Shown: positions 33,401 to 44,915 of the stretch, piece after piece
Position numbering within the stretch: the first letter of the stretch is position 1
Layout: each line of letters opens with the position of its first letter
Source of the DNA: Cryptomeria japonica
Lineage: Eukaryota > Streptophyta > Pinopsida > Cupressales > Cupressaceae
Direction: 5' to 3'
Length of the DNA stretch: 64,000 nucleotides
Assembly: GCF_030272615.1 (NCBI RefSeq)
Contig: NC_081409.1
Location: 876,005,594 to 876,069,593 of the forward strand
Translations under genes and position numbers: made by a program
The notes under the pieces: model-generated
Databases searched by the model: none
What the model saw: only the letters and a program-made list of their open reading frames with translations
Told to the model about the DNA's origin: nothing

Positions 33401-33694
33401 GATGTGGATCTTCAAGAGTTGGAAGAAAGGGTCAAAGTCATCTTTTGCAAAGATGAGAATGTTATTTCAGATGAGCAAAGAGATCAAATGTTTGCTACTA
33501 TGCTCCTGATTGAGAAAATCAAGGAACTCGAACCTGAATGGGACGCAGCTCTTCTCAAGGCCTTTAATCAGATTATTCACTTGGAAGAACGAATGAGGAA
33601 TCTTCCCGAGATTCCTATTGCTGAGATTGAGGGAATCGTGTCCAGATTCATTGCATATGCTAAAAGGAGCATTGGAAAGGGAATAAGGTTCTAG
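30488..33694 (+). pseudogene. Long E-family ORF (1,069 codons) with one nonsense mutation
   Basis: Reads from MATPKAGASTSRPALMKEDQ to a stop at 33692, with a single in-frame TGA at codon 50 (30635). E4 has CGA there, so it is a C-to-T change at a CpG. From codon 86 on it is open. Residues ~90-480 form a well-conserved globular region of no family I can name with confidence; it loosely recalls plant transposon-associated domains. Residues ~550-579 are three SEG(N/H)PHPR repeats. Residues ~580-605 are basic (KRKERPEKRESSKKK), a likely nuclear signal. Residues ~691-698 (VIVIEDED) look like a SUMO-interacting motif. Residues ~778-800 look like a coiled coil. There are no RT, integrase, protease or knuckle motifs. 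Confidence 0.8.
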
Positions 33695-33822
33695 AAGAGA
33701 GGTTGTTATAGATGACATGGCACCTTAATTATCATTGGTCTATGTTTCCTAGATTTTTGTGCCAAATTAAATATTTGGCTATGCATTTAATATTGTGCAA
33801 TAAAAAGGGAACTTTTGTAATA

Positions 33823-33912
33823 AAATCCTAATTAGGGTTTAGGTGTCAGAATCTCAGCCGTTGATCTTCTTTTGATCTGGGTCGTTCATTGTAATTGAGG
33901 ATGCTATATATA
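33823..33912 (+). promoter_or_regulatory. Telo-box pair and TATA box of E3
   Basis: AAATCCTAATTAGGGTTT (one mismatch from the palindrome seen in E1 and E2) at 33823-33840, then TATATATA at 33905-33912. Confidence 0.6.
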
Positions 33913-35063
33913 ACCTCATTCATTTTCATTTTGTAATTAGAAATAGAGCAATAAGAAATAGTTAGAAGATTAGAGCTTTTGAAGAGAAGAAAGTTATTTT
34001 GTAGCAAGATTGAGTTTTGAAGAAAGAATTTCAAGCAATTGTTGTCTATGTTGGCTTGGAGATCAATAAAATATTGAAGTTATGGTGTTTTATTGCATTT
34101 CTTGTGGCTATCTTCATGGTTGTTTGTTTTCTTGAATCATTCTCAGTCGAAGTAGTATTTAAGTTTGAAGGACTAAGTGTTGGGCTTGATTTTGGTGAGA
34201 TTCACGTTCCAAACCACTAGCTTCTTACTGATTGTAGGAACGCCTTGCGTGGTCAACTGGAGAGACTTGAATTGCTTAAACCTTCAATCGTCATTGAGCT
34301 TTGGATATGTGCCTTTGTGGTAGTTTCTATGATCCTTGATGAATTGAAAATCATTTGTTACCTTAGAAGATCGCATCGATTTCAGTTAGGTTGTTATTTC
34401 ATGGCAATATTGAAATTGGTAGAATCTGGCCAAGTCTAGCCTACATTAGGTCATTCATAGGATTAGATTAGAATTTATCCCTTGCAAACTCTACCCTTTG
34501 ATCTTTTTGAGAACTTATTAGTTTAGAGAAATCTTGTTCCTACAGCTTGGAGGACGTAAGGCCCCTTGATGAAACAGCATTCACAACGACCACTGGTGCT
34601 TATCCACACGTAGAGACCCTACATAAAAGAACATTGGAGTCACCCCGATTGATCCTTTTTTGCGACGTCTTCAGCAATCAGAGACTTTATTCAAGAGAGG
34701 ATAAGGTACCCTTGGGTATTTTATTCTGTGTATGATTGTGTACAAAATACACGTCAACAGGTCCGAGCTAGGTCAAGCTGGTGAGTGATAAAGTCTGGAA
34801 TGTCATCCTGATCTTCAAATGCCCTGAAATTTGGCTAAGTCTGGAATGTCCTGATCTTGAAATTTGACTAAGTCTGGAAAACTGATGAATCCTCCAAAAA
34901 CTAGATTTTGCAATATAACTCCTGGAGGTCCGAAACCACTCTCAAACATCCTGAAAGTATATATGGAATATAACTTAAAGTATAGGTGACATTTCCTGTC
35001 ACTTATACTTAAATGTTATATTCCATAAAATGATCCTGACAGAGAGTTCAAAAAGTCAAATTT

Positions 35064-36098
35064 CGCTCCTGACCCTTCCAAAGGGTCCAAAGCGAATTTC
35101 GCTCCTGACCCTTCCAAAGGGTCCAGAGCGAAATTTCTTGTAAGCCTATTTTTGAGCCTTTCTTGGACATGAGACTTTATTCCTAGCATGATGAAAGGTG
35201 AAATCCCACTAAGCAAAGAAGTTTCAAGGTAAAAAATGAAGGATTTTGGTCAAAAAAGGGAAATTCGCTCCTGACCCTTCCAAAGGGTCCAGAGCGAATT
35301 TTCTCAAAACACTTTTTGCTATCAAATTTTGCTAAGTCAAGTCTGAGAAAAGGTGAAACATAGAAGGAATTGCCCCTGGGAGTAAGTTGAGATTGGAAGA
35401 AATCATCAAAAGATGAAGGAATTTAACCAAATGGTGAATTTCGCTCCTGACCCTTCCAGAGGGTCCAGAGCGAAAATCTCAAAATCCCCCATTGCCTAGC
35501 TTTGAGTGAAGGATTCATGACAAAATGATGAAGGAGTAAGCTTAAGTTAAAAAAATCGCTACTAACCCTTCCAGAGGGTCCAGGGCGAAAAACCCTAAAA
35601 TCACTTTTTTCCTCCTGATTTGAGTGAAACTAAGCCTGGAATTCAATGAAAGAACCTATTTGGAATGCCTTGAAAAGGTTTTGGACTTTCAAAGATGAGA
35701 ATTTTGAGCTCAGGAGAGAATTTCGCTCCTGACCCTTCCAGAAGGTCCAAAGCGAAATTCCCGAAAATGCAATATTTCCTTCAAAGTTTTGATGAGCTAA
35801 CCCAGTGATGGAAGGAAATGAACCCCGGAGATTGCCTTGGAGGAGTTTAATGATCAAGCTAAGGTGAATTTCGGCCTAAAATGAAAAAATCGCTCCTGAC
35901 CCTTCCAGAGGGTCCAGGGCGAAATTCACATTTTCACCTAATTCCCTCATGAAAAATGATATAAATTCGAAATGCAAGACTTTGAGTAGGTCAAGGCACA
36001 CATGAACTCACCTTCCAAGAGATTTTGGAGTCAAGGAATGAGGTATTCAAGACCTAATTTGAAAAATCGCTCCTGACCCTTCCAAAGGGTCCAGGGCG
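35064..36098 (+). repeat. Array of 8 GACCC-type hairpins in E2
   Basis: Starts: 35064, 35100, 35266, 35442, 35557, 35724, 35891 and 36068. The first two are only 36 bp apart. Two others are spaced about 115 bp and the rest about 166-177 bp. The array is half as long as that of E1. Confidence 0.92.
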
Positions 36099-36404
36099 AA
36101 ATCATCAAGAAACTTCATTAAGCCTCAATCAAAACCTAATATTCCCAAATTTTCTCCCAATTTGCCAAAATTAAGACATTTGGGGTGGTTAGATCAAATT
36201 CGCATGATTTGAGGCCTTTATAATTGAATTAATTAATCCACCTTGGAGGCCTTGAAATTAATTTTCAAATTTTAAATGATAGTGAGCGCTCAAAACACAT
36301 TTATTGGCTTTTACAAGCATGTCGGCCTCCTTTTGAGTGGGATTTTATCCTATTTTATTACTAAATACCTAGGTCGGCCTTATGCTTAATTAGGGTGAGC
36401 GCCC

Positions 36405-36907
36405 TATATAAGGAAGGAGTATTGTTCCAAAATGCAAACCATTCATTCATTTTTCTAAGTGCGATTTTGAGGAGCAGATTGGAGGAGCGAAATCTAGTAG
36501 ATTGGAGGCGAATTTTTGCTAAGTGTTGGAGGCTAGAGAAGGTGAAGCTCTTTTGAAGGTTAATCAAGACATAATTCATCCAAGGAGGGCCAGAAATTAA
36601 ATCTTTATCCAACAAAAATCTGATCTTCTTTCTTCATTTTTCCAAGGTTGATAGTTAAGCTTTCAAAGGAGGTATGAAGAATCAAATTTTTGAAGTTTCT
36701 ATTCAAGACTTATTTTGATTTCATAGCAATCTTTTAAAAATCTAAGTCTTGCAAAATCTAATTTCATTCATAATTAATTTGAAAATTTAGAATTCTGGAT
36801 TTATCATATCATTTTCAAATTAATATCTTAAATCATTCCCTTGGAAGGTCCTAAATTCTATGCTTTAAGGTATGATGCTCAAAGACTAACTTTAATCTTT
36901 TGTGTAG
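36405..36907 (+). promoter_or_regulatory. Internal promoter and leader intron of E2
   Basis: TATATAAG at 36405 after GCGCC. Donor GGAG/GTATGA (36672) and acceptor TTGTGTAG (36907) bound a possible 236-bp intron ending 7 bp before ATG 36915. Confidence 0.5.
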
Positions 36908-36914
36908 GCATCAA

Positions 36915-37148
36915 ATGGCGACCCTCAAAGCCGGAGGATCAACTACTTGGCAGATGAAAGAAGACCAGGCCAGGACAAGGACGATCTCCTCCAGTCCAGC
37001 ATCAACAAGGACGACCTTCTCCAGCCCAACCTCATCAAGGACGACCTCTTCCAGTCCAACATTTGAAGGAAAGACAGGGTGGCATCCCAGTCATCACTCC
37101 TCCAGTCGGGTTGGTCCACTTCAACATGTCCAGATTCAATGTACCTGA
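36915..37148 (+). CDS. Short Ser/Thr/Arg-rich ORF of E2
   Basis: 77 residues. The start (MATLKAGGSTTWQMKEDQ) aligns with the start of the long ORF of E3 and E4 (MATPKAGASTSRPALMKEDQ). After that it changes to roughly ten-residue units of the type (S/A)RTT-x-SSP-x-(S/F), the same units as in E1 but not duplicated as a block. This shows that the short ORFs come from the long one by deletion. No known domain. Confidence 0.5.
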   Translation: MATLKAGGSTTWQMKEDQARTRTISSSPASTRTTFSSPTSSRTTSSSPTFEGKTGWHPSHHSSSRVGPLQHVQIQCT

Positions 37149-37272
37149 CTCATCAAAGATGGCACTAACTTCGATGTACCTACCCTGGCTATCCATTGGT
37201 CGAATATTCCAGAGAAGACATGTGTCCAAATAATGCAATTATTTCATTGGTCAGAATTAAGTTTGTTGTAAC

Positions 37273-37362
37273 AAACCCTAATTAGGGTTTTCATTGTAAA
37301 ATCTTAGCGATTGATCTCAAATTGATCTAAGCCATTGAATTGCATTGTGGGCACTATATAAG
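37273..37362 (+). promoter_or_regulatory. Telo-box palindrome and TATA box of E2
   Basis: AAACCCTAATTAGGGTTT, perfect, at 37273-37290, and TATATAAG at 37355-37362. The spacing is the same as in E1. Confidence 0.65.
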
Positions 37363-38254
37363 CTCTGGCTCTTCATTTGTAAAGGCCAATAGTTAGTCAA
37401 TAGTCAAATAATAGTTAGTCATTAATAGTTAGAAGGTGAATAGTTAGTTCATAGAGGCCAGAATAGTAGAATAGCAATTAGAGTAGATTAAGAAGAGAAG
37501 GCAAGAAATTGTTGCCATTGATCGTAAATAAACTCCATTTTCATTGAAGTTATGGTGAAGTGTGTCGTTTCTTGCAATATGCATGGTTTCTTGTTGAATC
37601 TTCAATTCTAGATGGTAGATAATTAGATTGAATAAAGAAAATTGTTGAATGCACCTGTGTGGAATCCGTCTAATCCAAACCACTAGCCTCTTGCTGATGG
37701 TAAGTGCGCCTTGCATGGTCAACTGGAATAACGTGAGCTTAATCTTAAGTCGTTACACGTCTATTGTTCATGCATTATCTTGAATGGTGATCATTGTCAG
37801 ATGGTGTACGATTTGAACATATTGGAAGCATCCCTTAGAAGATCGCACTGAGTTGGTGTTGAATTGTTCAGCCTGATGGTGAGACCCAGCCCAGTAGGAC
37901 TCCACCTAGTCATCCATCCATTTTCTCGAATTCTAGGTAGTAGAGTAGACGTCCTGAACCCTGCATCTTTTGTCATTTGTTTGTCTTTAGTTAGTTAATA
38001 GGACTTGTGATTCCAGCAAATTGGACGTTTAGGTCATCAAGTGTAAGTCCCCTTGTGATTCCAGCAAAATCACATCATACCGCGAAGAGCTTATCCACGA
38101 GTAGAGATCCTACAAAGCAGAACCTTGGAGTTGCCTCAACTGATCCTTTAGCGAGATCTTCAGCAGTCGGGAACTTTGTTCAAGAGAGGATAAGGTACCT
38201 TTTAGGTATTTTATTCTGTGTTTGGTCATGTACAAAATACACATCAACAGTCTT

Positions 38255-38905
38255 CCACCTCAAATGGACACTCAACATGGTGCTGGTTTGCATACATCTT
38301 CTACTGATTATGAGCATGCTGGATGTTATCTCCTAAAGATCTCATAATATTCAGACTATCCTCCAACAAATCTTTGGCCTTAGATGCTTTGATATCCCCA
38401 AAAGGCAAATCAATGAAGCTAGGAGCTTCATAACTATATAATCCCACAGAGGGAGACATCCTAATGGTTATGTGGTAGATGGCCTTACAGCAATACTCCC
38501 CTAAATTTAGCCACTTCACCCACACCTTACATTGTCTTGAAACATAGTTGCGCAAGTATCCTTCCACCCATCTGTTGACTATTTCAGTTTCCCATCTATT
38601 TGTGGGAGGTAACTAATGCTAGGAGTCAATTTTGTCTCACGTAATTTAAACAAATCATGCCAAAACAAACTCATAAACTTGTTGTCCCTATCATTGACAA
38701 TGTTTTAGGCAGCCCACGAAGCCTAAATACCTCCCTAAAGAATAAATCTGCCACCTAAACCACTATAAACACCATGGACATAGCATAAAAATGAGCAAAT
38801 TTTGTCAATCTATCCACCAGCACATAAATGTGATCCTTCCCTTGCACCTTGGGAAGCCCTGTTATAAAATCTATAGAAATGTTTTCCCATTATTGAGTGG
38901 GAATG
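38255..38905 (-). pseudogene. Ty3/gypsy integrase fragment, proximal to E2
   Basis: On the minus strand: [20 protein letters not shown] (first catalytic Asp), [13 protein letters not shown], a frameshifted middle that has lost the second Asp motif, TEIVNRWVEGYLRNYVS (the Glu region), LGEYCCKAIYH, MSPSVGLYSYEAPSF, and KMYANQHHVECPFEVED. This is classical plant gypsy integrase. The gene is cut after FEVED by E2 and continues at 26867-26600. Confidence 0.85.
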
Positions 38906-39480
38906 AGCAGGGGCTACAACAAACCAACAAGGTAAGTATGTTCATTTTTATTTGGGATATTATATATGAAAGGCAACTTATGTATTAGCATTAAAAATTT
39001 AAAGGTTGCTATGACTTCGGTCCACAAGCAATGTTTATTAAAAGAAAATTTTGACAACTTAAACTAGACTCAGCAGACCAAAATTTTGACTCAAACTTGA
39101 GACTCAGCATAGACTTGGCATAAAACTCAGCAAGGACTCGGCCAAAAAAAAAAATCATAAAATTACACAAAAAATAAATAAATAACTGCACTTAGAGAAT
39201 ATTAAAGCTTTATTTGACTATCAATTTGTCATAATTCAAATATTACACGTCATATAATATTCAAACTCTCAATATTTGAAATTTCACAATTCATACTCAT
39301 AGTTTCAAACTTTCAATGTATAACAGCATCATAAGTTTGTAAATGATGACATGTCAAAATGAGAAAAACAACTAAATACAATCTACATCTTCCCCTTTCC
39401 CCTCATAATGTAACAATTTTTCAGGCCTCGAACTAAAGGTTCTACAATATCAAAATGATGATGGATTGTTTCTTCTAGAG
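38836..39480. repeat. Direct duplication, copy A (about 645 bp)
   Basis: Aligns with 39954-40610. It contains the end of the gypsy integrase fragment, a conserved GGTAAGTATGTTCATTTTTATTTGGGAT stretch (described by position 38930-38960), repeated GACTCGGC-like words, and the beginning of a hAT transposase terminus. Confidence 0.75.
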
Positions 39481-39950
39481 TGTCTTTGCTCCCCTCTATT
39501 GCATCCAATTCTGTTGTTTCTACTTCTTTTGCTGCTCCTCTCTCCAATTCTGCAAGATCTTCATCAATAAGGAGGACATCATCATTGTTTTGGTCATCAA
39601 CAGCCGATTCACCAAAAGGATCAATATCATCCAAGTCAATGGATTCATGTGAAATGCCCTCTAAATTTCTGGTTTGAAGGTGAAGGTTGTATCGAACAAA
39701 GGCAAGATCATTGAGGCGTTGGTGGCTCAACGTCTTTCTCTTCTTTGTGTGAATGTTCTATACTTTGCAAAGTGAAGAAGTGGCTAGCAAATTGTATCAC
39801 TCCTAGTCACACAAGGTCCTTGCCATTTCTGTGTTTTCTCATCAAAAAAAGGACCCAAGTATGGTTGTAGAGAAATTTGGTAATTTGTTTAGCATCTTTG
39901 ACCACACTTTTGACCCATCCAATCTTCCCAATGTCCTCAATGACAAATCC
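39383..39950 (-). pseudogene. hAT transposase fragment
   Basis: Minus strand. The first piece (39810-39950) reads LVIEDIGKIGWVKSVVKDAK, then ITKFLYNHTWVLFLMRK and GVIQFASHFFTLQSI, matching the DUF659-adjacent part of plant hAT transposases. It jumps by deletion to the C-terminal tail at 39730-39383 (QRLNDLAFVRYNLHLQTR, then an acidic tail). The dimerisation segment in between is missing. One TGA interrupts it. Confidence 0.75.
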
Positions 39951-39953
39951 AAG

Positions 39954-40610
39954 CAATCCTTCCCTTGCACCTTGGAAAGTCGTGCAATAAAATCTATAGA
40001 GATGCTTTCCCATTTTTGAGTGCGAATGGGTCGGGGCTACAACAAACCGACAAGGTAAGTATGTTCATTTTTATTTGGGATGTTATATTTATAAAAGGTA
40101 ACTTATTTTTTATTATTAAAAATTTAAAGGTTGCTATGACTTTGGTCCATAAGCAATGTTTATTAAAAGTAAAGTTTGAAAACTCGGTCTCAACTTAGTA
40201 GACCAAAAGTTTGACTCAAACTTGGGACTCGGCATAGCCTTGGCAAAAAACTTGGCCAACACAGCCAAAAAAACCATAGAATTACACAAAAAATAAATTA
40301 ATTAACACATTTAGAGAACATAAAAGCCTAATGTAACTATCAATTTGTCATAATTCAAATATTACACGTCATATGATCTTCAAAATCTCAATATTTGAAA
40401 TTTCACAATTCATACTCATAGTTTCAAACTTACAAATGTATAACAGCATCATAAGTTTATAAATGTTTATATATGATGACATGTCAAACTGAGAAAAACA
40501 ACAAAATGTAATCTACATCTTCCCCTTTCCCCTCCTAATGTAACATAATTTTTGAGGCCTCAAACTAGAAGGTTCTACAGTATCAAAATGATGATGGATT
40601 GCTTCTTCTC
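39954..40610. repeat. Direct duplication, copy B
   Basis: Partner of 38836-39480 at an offset of about 1.12 kb. It ends where similarity stops at TTCTCTACAACACC. Confidence 0.75.
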
Positions 40611-41112
40611 TACAACACCGGGTTATGTTGTTTAAGCCTGAAATCAGGTCCTAGTCTGCTTCAAGTCCTAGTGCGGGTGTTTCCACACGCATGGGTGCCA
40701 AAAAATGAGGCCCATAACTTCTTTTTTTTTTAAAAACAATTTTTAAACATTTTAAAACATAGAAAACCCTAATTTCGCCCTATAGTTGCCTCTTTCTGCT
40801 CATTGCACTCATTCTTGATCACTATACTTGCATTGTTCACATTTTTTTCTCTCCAAGTTGTTGTGAAGGCGGTTGCATTTTTCTTCTAAAGTGAAGGCTA
40901 CGAAGGTGTGAGACATGCATCAAAGGCTTAGGAATTGTTAGAGAATGAATATTTAGCCATCAAAGGTGAGTGAATCTTCATTTTTTCCAGTTTTTAAAAA
41001 AAATTACAAATTTCAAGTTTTCCTTTTTTTTCCAGTTTTTAAACCGAAATTTTTTTCAATTTTTTTCAATAATGTTTTCAATTTTCCATTTTAGCTTCAT
41101 TATTCATACATA
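40611..41112. other. Presumed 5' part of the hAT element at 41113
   Basis: AT-rich sequence with an internal T-run region, directly upstream of the BED-finger coding sequence. Terminal repeats could not be identified. Confidence 0.3.
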
Positions 41113-42664
41113 ATGGCTGCAAGTAGAAGTTCTAGTTCAATTGCCCATGCCCAAACTGAAGAGCCCCCTTTTAAAATTGCTAACGATTCGCCACTTTGGC
41201 ATTATACAACAATGGTCAAGCAAATGTCTAGTGGTGGGAGTATTCTTTGGTGGTGTAACCATTGTGGCACAGAGTATACCAGCTCATACTATTGAGTGAA
41301 AGGTCACTTATGCGCCATTCTTGGATGTGGAATAACAAAGGGATGCCAAAAGCTCTAATCCTGGCATATTAGAGAACAAGAGTAAGCTGACGGGAGAAGC
41401 AACAAACCAGAGAATGATCATCCTCTTGCCAAGGCAAGCTCAAAGAGGCCTCCTAGTGTATCCACAAGACCAAGTGGTCCACATCCTTTCATCCCAATGC
41501 CACCACCTTCTAAACTAGAGATTGTTGTGGTTACATGAAAAAGAGACTCATTGGATAGGACCTTCAAAATGAAATTAGAAAGGTTCCAAATCAAAGCATT
41601 GCTCGTTGCATTTATGGCAATGAGCTTCCTTTCAACATCATTAGATCACCTTATTGGTGGGCGATGGTGAATACCCTTTGTAATATACCTCCTGATTATG
41701 TTTGTCCCAGGTATGAAAAGGTGCAAACCACCTTATTGGCGAAGGAGAAATCTTTTGTAGAAACAATTGAGAGTGATCAAAGATACATGGCCGGAAACAA
41801 GTGTGTCCATCGTTTTTATATTAGTGCCCCATAAAGGGACAATGTTTTTGAAAGAAGTGGATCGTGAAGGGCAAGTGAAAGATCCAAGTTTCGTTGCCTC
41901 AAAATGTTGTCCAAGTCAATAGCATTTTAGGGCAGCTGGGCCTATAGTTGAGGCTACATATAATCACATTTTTTGGGACCATGTGAAGTCTAATCACTCA
42001 ATTTAATCAAGCAAAAGATTGGCACACAAATTGATTGGGTCAAACAAGTTTACACAAAAAGCGAGGAGATTCAAATGTTTGTGACTAATCATCACATGTC
42101 ATAAGCCATATTCAGGACCTTCTCCAAGTTGGAGTTGTTGAAGGTAATTTAAATTTTATTTTTTTATTTTTGTAGTTGCCATATGACGTGTATTTTTTTA
42201 TGCCATGTTAGGTTGTCAAAACATGATTTGCATCTCACACACTCCTCTTAAGACAACTCGTGAAGGTGCAAAATGCCTTAAGTTCTATGGTCATCAACAC
42301 CTTGTGGAGTGTATGGAAGTAATCAAACACAAAAAGAGCCCAAACAGTAAGAGCATTGATCCTTGACGATGATTGGTGGGATCATGTGGAATATGTTTTG
42401 AATTTCACCAAGTCCATCATGAGCATGATTAGGTATGTTGATACTAATTGCCCATGTGTGCATGAAATTTATGATGGCATGGACTCCGTGTTGGAGAAAG
42501 TAAGAGCAATAATAGAGGCCAAGGAACATGACCCAATAGAAACATTTTTCACAATTTTGCAACAAATCATAGTTGAAAAAATTGCAATAAACTTGCAAGA
42601 CTCGCAAGTACTTGTGCACCATTCATGGCCACAAGTCACTTGCGACCTAGTTTTTGCTTAATCT

Positions 42665-43291
42665 CGATACAATTTTTTCGCCCAAACTTGCCATAAATCA
42701 ATCAACAAATCAATAAATAAGTCGCTAAAATGCCACCGAATGTTTTATTGAAACGCAGAAGTGCAAGAATGCAAGTTTTGAGAGGGTAGTGCAACCTACT
42801 AACCCCCATCCACATGGACAAAGGCACCGTGAATGCCCACGCCAAACAAAACCCCATTCACGGCCACGAGTTGTGGTTCCTAGAGGAACACAAACTGAGG
42901 TTAGGAGTGTGTAGAGTGACCATCAGCAAATTGACTAGAGCATAAGTTTTTAGAGCAATAGTGAATTTATATATTTTATATTAATAAATAATATACATTA
43001 TATTTATATAATATATATATTGGCAGATTACTCTTAAAAGGCATAAAATAATTTGAATATATTTTAAATATAGTCTACTTTTAAACATTTTTTTTTTAAA
43101 TTGTTTTTAATTAATTGTGTGATTTAATTTCTATTTTATTTTTAATTTTGAAAAATAAACTAATTTGAATATCTTAAAGTTTATTATTTGAAATTTTGTA
43201 TCTTTTTGTTAAATATCAAATCGATATTTTGTAAGTTTGAAAAAATGAAAATAATTGTTATAACTTATATTAATATCTTTCAAGAATTATA
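42665..43291. other. AT-rich interval inside the hAT pseudogene
   Basis: Contains mostly A/T runs upstream of the MITE; no recognisable coding sequence apart from a possible decayed proline/arginine-rich hAT segment near 42790-42890. Confidence 0.35.
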
Positions 43292-43299
43292 CTTATCAT

Positions 43300-44089
43300 C
43301 TAAGTCACCAGGTTCGGCCGAATTTCAACCTTGAAGTTCGAAATTCGTCGAACTTCAAACAGTTTATAAAATTCGTCAAAACTTCGATCAAATTCATACC
43401 AAAAATTAGGGATGACGTAATTTCTGGAAAAAAAAATTTCCTTGCGTTTTTAGGGTTTCATCGAGTTTTTTTAATAAATACGGGCCATGGCGGAAAACAT
43501 AGCAAAGTTTAGGTCGCGGACGCATCAGTTCCAACTTTTAGTCGACGGACCTTCGACCGCCGTTGCAGACTTGGACGAACCTTCAACCGCCGTTGCAGAA
43601 GCTCCGGAACATTTCGTCGAAGCTCGAATTGTTGCCTCTGCCTCTGTCATCAGTCCGTCCTCCTGATTATGTGTATTTTTTTTTTAAAAAAATTAGGTTT
43701 CAATGTTTCATATTACATAATATATTATTATACAATATAATATTATAAAATACACATAATACACAATGTTTATTTATAATTTTTATAATGTTTATTTATA
43801 ATGTTTAAAATACACATAATACACAATAGGCTTCTCGTGTATTTATAATGTTTATTTTTTATTTTTTTATTTTATACACATAATATAAAATAGTGTTAAA
43901 CTATTTATCAATATTAAACTATTTAGGCAATTTCATAGATATAATACATATATTTATTAAAAAAATTAAAAAATTACATATGGCGAATTTAATTCGAATT
44001 TTATACATTTCGAATTTTTTACTCATCGAACTTCATTCGAATTTCAAAGCTGTCGAACTTCGAATTCGAATTCGAACCTAGTGACTTAG
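43300..44089. mobile_element. hAT MITE (790 bp)
   Basis: Begins CTAAGTCACCAGGTTCG and ends CGAACCTAGTGACTTAG, inverted repeats with one mismatch. The perfect 8-bp target duplication CTTATCAT (43292-43299 and 44090-44097) is diagnostic of hAT. Its left 350 bp match 46340-46850 and its right 200 bp match 49540-49725 of the larger hAT element, so it is a deletion derivative of that family without transposase. It lies within an older hAT gene. Confidence 0.92.
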
Positions 44090-44915
44090 CTTATCATCAC
44101 TAATGTATATGTAAATGGTATCTAATTTTGATTTATATACGATGGATATCGGTCATATGTTCTATAAATCCAATAATATGTATTTTTTTGAAGACCATTT
44201 TAAAAACTTTATATATTCTCATTAGTTTGATAAATTTGTTGAGTTATTGTCAAGTTTCTCCCAGAGTTTTTAAATTTTTTGAGGACTACCAAGTCATTGC
44301 CAAGTCCAAGTTTTTCAACTATGGAACAAATTATTGTTGACCATTGGAACAAGATGACCACCCCTTTACATCTCTTAGCATTTACTTTGATGCCAAAGTT
44401 TTATAGCACAAAGATATTTGCATTGCCAGGGAGGGTGCCACCATATAGAGATGTAGTGGTTGCTACTAGCTATAGGGCTGCATTTAGAAAGATATATTTA
44501 GATGATGTAACTTGAAATATTGTCTCGAGCGAGTTTGGCAAATTTGTATCTTTGAAACATCATGATACTACAGCTCTTCAAGCCAGATATAGGATGGATG
44601 TCGATGAGTGATGGTATCTACATGGTCTAGGCTTCGTTTTCTTTTAGTCTCTTGCAATTACAATTCTCTCCTAAGTATGTATCTTTTCATTTTTTATTGT
44701 TATCGTTTTCCATCCAATGTTATCATATTAAAATATTTTTGTTTTATAATTTGTGTTTTCAGTTTTTAACTAAATGTTGTATGCAAACTCAATTGTTTGC
44801 AATTTCTTCTTCCTCTGAGAGAAATCAGAGTACATTCTCCTTCATCCAATCAGTCAAACGCAATCATTTGGGAGCAAAAAATGCAGATAAAACGTTATTT
44901 CAACAACTCAGATGA

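Larger units (their letters stand above)
27145..34759 (+). mobile_element. E3: giant LTR-like unit with a ~1,070-codon ORF
   Basis: 7,615 bp, TGTTGTGAC to CGTCAACA, with a perfect target duplication GGTCC (27140-27144 and 34760-34764) inside E2. Fourteen GTCCC-type hairpins (27613-29682), an internal TATA box (30019-30025), a probable leader intron, the long ORF (30488-33694), the telo-box (33823-33840), a TATA box (33905) and an AATAAA (about 34064) follow in that order. No LTR pair. It is the same subfamily as E4 and younger than E2, which it interrupts. Confidence 0.88.
26868..38249 (+). mobile_element. E2: giant LTR-like unit, short-ORF subfamily, interrupted by E3
   Basis: Starts TGTTGTGAC, ends CATCAACA, and has the perfect target duplication GTCTT (26863-26867 and 38250-38254). 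E3 and its duplication interrupt it; without them E2 is 3,762 bp. It is closest to E1 in its GACCC-type hairpins, flanks and 3' tail. It keeps an internal TATA box (36405), the leader intron (36672-36907), a 77-residue ORF (36915-37148), the telo-box palindrome (37273-37290) and a second TATA box (37355). It inserted into a gypsy integrase gene. Confidence 0.87.
41113..44915 (+). pseudogene. hAT transposase pseudogene, interrupted by a hAT MITE
   Basis: ATG at 41113, then a BED-type zinc finger (WHYTTMVKQM ... WWCNHCGTEY ... VKGHLCAILG; Trp, Cys and His ligands visible). A DUF659 region follows (IARCIYGNELPFNIIRSPYW), then LDDDWWDHVEYVLNFTKSIM with YVDTNCPCVHEIYDGMDSV (42356-42660). After the MITE come DHWNKMTTPLHLLAFTLMPK with FYSTK and the C-terminal SSSSERNQSTFSFIQSVKRN (44820-44880), part of the dimerisation domain. 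The catalytic DGW and TDNA segments were not found intact. Frameshifts and stops are numerous. Confidence 0.8.

Noticed and set aside
30743-33694. Start of the E3 ORF at 30743
   Set aside because: The same frame is conserved with E4 back to ATG 30488 across a single nonsense codon, so the true start is upstream.
27145-34759. E3 as an ordinary LTR retrotransposon or LARD
   Set aside because: No stretch of its first 450 bp recurs near its 3' end, and no primer site or purine tract pair is visible inside.
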